DNA of 8,934 bases, taken from assembly GCA_020346965.1 (NCBI GenBank), contig CP070793.1:208722-217655 (forward strand), given 5' to 3'. The notes beneath the pieces were generated by a model. It did no database searches, had not been told where the DNA came from, and was given only the letters and a program-made list of their open reading frames with translations. Position 1 is the first letter of the stretch; each line of letters opens with the position of its first letter. Source of the stretch: Chloroflexota bacterium. GTDB taxonomy: Bacteria > Chloroflexota > Dehalococcoidia > GIF9 > AB-539-J10. The position numbers were made by a program, and so were the translations under genes. Shown here piece after piece: positions 6,319-8,934 of this stretch.

Positions 6319-6356
6319 TTGATATAAGAGCTGACGTATCATCATAATTAGTGCTA
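6293..6356. promoter_or_regulatory. Palindromic operator-like elements around the operon promoter
   Basis: TAGCGCTA (6293-6300) is a perfect palindrome overlapping the edge of the -10. TAGTGCTA (6349-6356) is a one-base variant 56 bp away. With flanks, the arms 6293-6302 and 6347-6356 are inverted repeats matching at nine of ten positions. Between them ATCAATTGAT (6314-6323), a perfect 10-base palindrome, covers the -35. This arrangement fits repressor or looping control, but no regulator gene is in the window. Confidence 0.35.
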
Positions 6357-6362
6357 TCACAA

Positions 6363-7295
6363 TCATAGCCCCCTGAATAACTCAGGTCTAAGTAGAGAAG
6401 GGTCTTCTGCTGCCAAAACCATTTTTAGTTCTCTGAGCATTCTATCTTTGTCCTGCGGCAATTTACCTCTAATTGAAAGATAGTTTGATGCGTGCATTGA
6501 ACTGAAGAAGCAATGCGTAAAGTTGGAATTCTCTATGGTCAATCTGAGTTCATATAGAGATTGAAAAGGGGAAATAGGATGGAATTCATTTCGCGCCCAC
6601 TGCTCATAGAGCGGAGTACCGGGGACGAGCGTTAGAGTTAAAGCTCCCACATAATCCGGATCAATCCTTGTGAGCACTTTGGCTGTATCAAGTGCGTGTT
6701 TCCCACTCCCCTCAACACCACCAATTCCCAAAATCACCGTCACAGAGAATGCTATTTCCGCTTCCTTCGTCTTCTTCCCTGCCTCAATTACCTGGTTTGA
6801 GCTTACCCCCTTACCTATCTCCTGAAGTAATACGTCATCACCGGTCTCAAGTCCTGTATAGAAAATACCCATTTTGAGCTGTCTTAATTCCTTGAGTTCA
6901 TCCGAACTTCGCCGTAGAATATCCTGCGGCGTAGCATATGTGCCAATTCTCTCAACATCAGGTAACTTTTCGTTCACGTACATGAGAATATCCCTCAACT
7001 TGTCAAAGGGATAAGCAAGTGCATCGCCATCCTGAAGAAAGATCCTCTTTCCATCCCAACCTTGAGCCACGGCGTATACTACATTAGAAGCATTAGGAAG
7101 CTGAATGTCCTTTCGTATGAATAAGGCCACGGCATCTATTTCATTCTTAATATCATCGATATCTCGTATTTGAAGTTTTGACCCGTAGTATGCACAGAAA
7201 GTGCAGGTGTTGTTGGAGCACCCACTCGTCAATGGGAGAAAATAGCTTTTCCGTTCACTTGGAGGTCTTATGATAGCAGGTCTATTGAAGGTCAT
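6363..7295 (-). CDS. Radical SAM protein with a CX4CX2C cluster motif
   Basis: This 310-residue protein looks like a stand-alone radical SAM enzyme. The cluster-binding cysteines are C26, C31 and C34 in GCSNNTCTFC, so the motif is CX4CX2C rather than the classic CX3CX2C. Other landmarks of the fold follow: FLQDGDAL (86-93), YTGLETGDD (146-154) at the position of the SAM-contacting strand, and VILGIGG (187-193). The C-terminus LLRPELFRGL is typical of a group of short, uncharacterised radical SAM proteins. No extra ferredoxin or cobalamin-binding domain is seen. The reaction and substrate are unknown, and the family is usually annotated only as radical SAM. The start at 7295 is fixed by an in-frame TAG two codons upstream, yet no Shine-Dalgarno is visible. 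It lies upstream of the molybdopterin operon in the same direction, separated by 189 bases with a separate promoter. Confidence 0.9.
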   Translation of the reverse strand: MTFNRPAIIRPPSERKSYFLPLTSGCSNNTCTFCAYYGSKLQIRDIDDIKNEIDAVALFIRKDIQLPNASNVVYAVAQGWDGKRIFLQDGDALAYPFDKLRDILMYVNEKLPDVERIGTYATPQDILRRSSDELKELRQLKMGIFYTGLETGDDVLLQEIGKGVSSNQVIEAGKKTKEAEIAFSVTVILGIGGVEGSGKHALDTAKVLTRIDPDYVGALTLTLVPGTPLYEQWARNEFHPISPFQSLYELRLTIENSNFTHCFFSSMHASNYLSIRGKLPQDKDRMLRELKMVLAAEDPSLLRPELFRGL

Positions 7296-7351
7296 GTGCT
7301 AATTATTATTCAGCGGCAGGTAAACTGATTTGGCGGTATCCGTTACGACTC

Positions 7352-7381
7352 ATTCTATCACCAATGGCAATCTAGTCTCAA
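7352..7381 (-). promoter_or_regulatory. Promoter of the radical SAM gene
   Basis: On the minus strand TTGAGA (7376-7381), an 18-base spacer and TAGAAT (7352-7357) each match the consensus at five of six positions. The start site would fall near 7345, about 50 bases before the ATG. Confidence 0.5.
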
Positions 7382-7432
7382 AAATGGAGAGACATTAGAT
7401 ACGCCGAGTGGGTCTATCATACTCGATCGCGT

Positions 7433-7445
7433 AATGATGTATAAT
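7433..7445 (+). promoter_or_regulatory. Promoter-like -10 region of the SRPBCC-activase operon
   Basis: AATGATGTATAAT carries a perfect TATAAT at 7440-7445, about 40 bases before the ATG. The -35 is weak (TCATAC at 17-bp spacing). The 13-base string differs at one position from the one before the flavoprotein gene at 1991-2003. Confidence 0.42.
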
Positions 7446-7485
7446 TTATTCGGACAGCACTATCTAGAGGAAGAGTTTAACAATC

Positions 7486-7905
7486 ATGAGGTTTGAGAGC
7501 AGTATCGATATCAATGCGCCTCCGGACAGGGTCTGGGCGCTGATGGACAAGCTTGAACAGTGGCCTCAATGGATGCCGTCTATCAAGAAGATAGAGAGAA
7601 TCTCTAAGGGCCCTCTGGCAATAGGCTCACAGCTTTCTGTCACAGCTAAGGTAAGCGGTCTTACGGTCAAGTTATTGATGACAATAATCAAGTTTGTCCC
7701 GGAGCAGACTGTGGTCATGCAAGGAAGAGCACTGGGCACTAGTTTGACACGCTTCTATATTCTAGAGCCTTTAGACGGTAAGACCAAGGTTACCATCGGT
7801 GGTGACGTTTCAGGAGCTTTAGCCTGGCTGGCACGTCGAGGCGGCCAAGCGGTTTCAGACGAGATGACCCAAGCAGCGAAGAAAAGGATCGAGGGACTGG
7901 AATGA
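7486..7905 (+). CDS. SRPBCC-fold (START/polyketide-cyclase-like) protein
   Basis: This 139-residue protein has the opening typical of small SRPBCC proteins: a first strand, then INAPPDRVWALMDKLEQWPQW (9-29) in which the Pro, the Val-Trp and the Trp-Pro-Gln-Trp stretch line a ligand pocket. Alternating strands follow (LSVTAKVSGLTVKLLMTI, TRFYILEPL, KVTIGGDVSG), and a C-terminal helix closes the fold. Members bind hydrophobic ligands or act as cyclases and lipid carriers; the ligand here cannot be told. There is no signal peptide. GAAGAG ends ten bases before the ATG. Its stop overlaps the start of the activase gene in an ATGA, so the two are translationally coupled and probably act in one pathway, perhaps with a CoA-linked or aromatic substrate, which is inference. 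Confidence 0.85.
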   Translation: MRFESSIDINAPPDRVWALMDKLEQWPQWMPSIKKIERISKGPLAIGSQLSVTAKVSGLTVKLLMTIIKFVPEQTVVMQGRALGTSLTRFYILEPLDGKTKVTIGGDVSGALAWLARRGGQAVSDEMTQAAKKRIEGLE

Positions 7906-8934
7906 CAAGCCAGAACAAAGCCTTTATGGGAATAGATATAGGTTCGGTTAGTTTAAACATAGCTGTAATCGACGAGAAACTCCATCTACTCGCAAGTGTC
8001 TATGAGAGGACAAGGGGGCAACCTATTCTCGTATTAATTGATGTTCTTCAGGGTCTCAAAGAAGACTTTCCCGAACTATGTGAGACTGTGTGCACGGGCA
8101 GTGGACGTAATCTCATTGCTGAGGTCATCGGTGCAGAAAAAGAGAATGAAATTATTAGTCAGGCAAAAGCAGTTGCATACTTCCATCCTGAGGTCAGGAC
8201 AATAATTGAGATCGGGGGGCAGGACTCAAAGCTGATTTTCTTGGAACGGGATGAAGAAAGTGAAAGGACAGTCATCGTTGACCACGCCCTTAATGAGATA
8301 TGCGCTGCGGGGACTGGTTCCTTTCTTGATCAACAGGCATATCGACTGGGGATTTCCATAGATGAGTTCAGCTCGTTAGCTACGAGAGCTGAAAGGCCGG
8401 CCACTATTGCAGGCAGGTGCAGTGTCTTTGCCAAATCTGACATGGTCCATTTGCGGCAAGAGGGGACATCTCAGGAAGAAATAATAGCTGGGCTTTGTTA
8501 CGCCTTGGCTAGAAATTATATAAGCAACTTAGGTAAGGGGAGGAGATTTGTAAAACCAGTAGCCTTTCAAGGTGGTGTCGCTGCCAATAAAGGGGTAGTT
8601 AAGGCTTTTGAAGAACTGTTAGAACTCATGCCTGGGGAATTGATCATCCCTGAGCATTTTAAGGTCATGGGAGCTTTCGGAGCAGCAATTGCGGCGGCGG
8701 AGAAACAGGGTGACACACCCATCAAACTTCAAGTGGCAACTGAGGCTTTGAAACATCATTTAGCTAAGAAGGCTAATGAATCTGAAGTAGGGCATTTAAG
8801 GAAATTGATCTATGGCGGAGATGGTTCTACTCCCCTGGATGAAGGTTTTATCGCTGGGAAGCAGCAAAAGAATAAGGTGTATATTGGGGTTGACGTTGGC
8901 GCTGTAAGTACAAATATCGTTGTTCTGGATGAAA
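7902..8934 (+). CDS. Tandem-domain acyl-CoA dehydratase/benzoyl-CoA reductase-type activase, 5' part
   Basis: The first 344 residues of a protein that runs off the window. Residues 8-270 form a complete ASKHA ATPase of the BadF/BadG/BcrA/BcrD family: phosphate loop GIDIGSVSLN (10-19), TGSGR (65-69), GGQDSK (105-110), NEICAAGTGSF (C134), GRCSVFAKSD (C173) and FQGGVAAN (222-229). C134 and C173 match in motif and spacing the two cysteines that, one pair per monomer, hold the bridging 4Fe-4S cluster of the activase dimer. A second ASKHA domain begins with GVDVGAVSTN (329-338). Tandem arrangement is typical of the large activases of about 1,000-1,400 residues that continue into DUF2229 and dehydratase-like regions; that part is not visible. 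It uses ATP to push low-potential electrons into a dehydratase, reductase or double-cubane partner. The ATG overlaps the preceding stop. Confidence 0.92.
   Translation, partial: MTSQNKAFMGIDIGSVSLNIAVIDEKLHLLASVYERTRGQPILVLIDVLQGLKEDFPELCETVCTGSGRNLIAEVIGAEKENEIISQAKAVAYFHPEVRTIIEIGGQDSKLIFLERDEESERTVIVDHALNEICAAGTGSFLDQQAYRLGISIDEFSSLATRAERPATIAGRCSVFAKSDMVHLRQEGTSQEEIIAGLCYALARNYISNLGKGRRFVKPVAFQGGVAANKGVVKAFEELLELMPGELIIPEHFKVMGAFGAAIAAAEKQGDTPIKLQVATEALKHHLAKKANESEVGHLRKLIYGGDGSTPLDEGFIAGKQQKNKVYIGVDVGAVSTNIVVLDE

Noticed and set aside
6301..6362. Intrinsic terminator after the radical SAM gene
   Set aside because: ACTAAT/ATTAGT arms are 31 bases apart and no T run follows on the minus strand.

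Overview
The window looks like part of a chromosome from a strict anaerobe of moderate GC content, by eye in the mid-40s percent. It is dense in iron-sulfur and flavin redox proteins: an iron-sulfur flavoprotein, a C_GCAxxG_C_C protein, a two-subunit molybdopterin oxidoreductase, a radical SAM protein and a CoA-dehydratase-type activase. No oxygen-dependent enzyme is visible. The mix would fit Chloroflexota (Dehalococcoidia), Desulfobacterota or anaerobic Firmicutes. That assignment is inference, and the sequence alone does not settle it. No tRNA, rRNA, CRISPR array, transposase or phage gene was seen.

Layout. Bases 2-187 hold the C-terminal end of an unrecognised gene (+). It converges on a minus-strand gene (216-1835) that fuses a family 2 glycosyltransferase to a NodB polysaccharide deacetylase. 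A 225-bp divergent intergenic region with promoter-like boxes and a perfect inverted repeat leads to an iron-sulfur flavoprotein (2061-2627, +). After a 160-bp gap able to form stem-loops comes a TTG-started C_GCAxxG_C_C gene (2788-3222, +). This converges on a minus-strand operon: a molybdopterin catalytic subunit (6080 to 3924) followed by a four-cluster ferredoxin-like subunit (3867 to 3313). Upstream, on the same strand, lies a radical SAM gene (7295 to 6363). It is divergent from an SRPBCC-fold gene (7486-7905, +), which overlaps by four bases the start of a large tandem-domain activase of the BadF/BadG/BcrA/BcrD family (7902 to beyond the window end).

How they may work together. The molybdopterin subunit and ferredoxin subunit almost certainly form one enzyme. 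Neither has a Tat signal and no membrane anchor gene is present, so the complex is predicted to be cytoplasmic and to exchange electrons with soluble carriers. The catalytic subunit shares blocks with acetylene hydratase as I remember that sequence, but it lacks the aspartate next to the cluster cysteine that acetylene hydratase uses, so its substrate is open. The neighbouring flavoprotein and C_GCAxxG_C_C protein are candidate electron-transfer partners by proximity only. The activase is of the ATP-driven type that delivers low-potential electrons to dehydratases and reductases, and its translational overlap with an SRPBCC protein suggests a shared pathway.

Promoter-like boxes can be read before most transcription units. 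None has been tested, and all are pattern matches.
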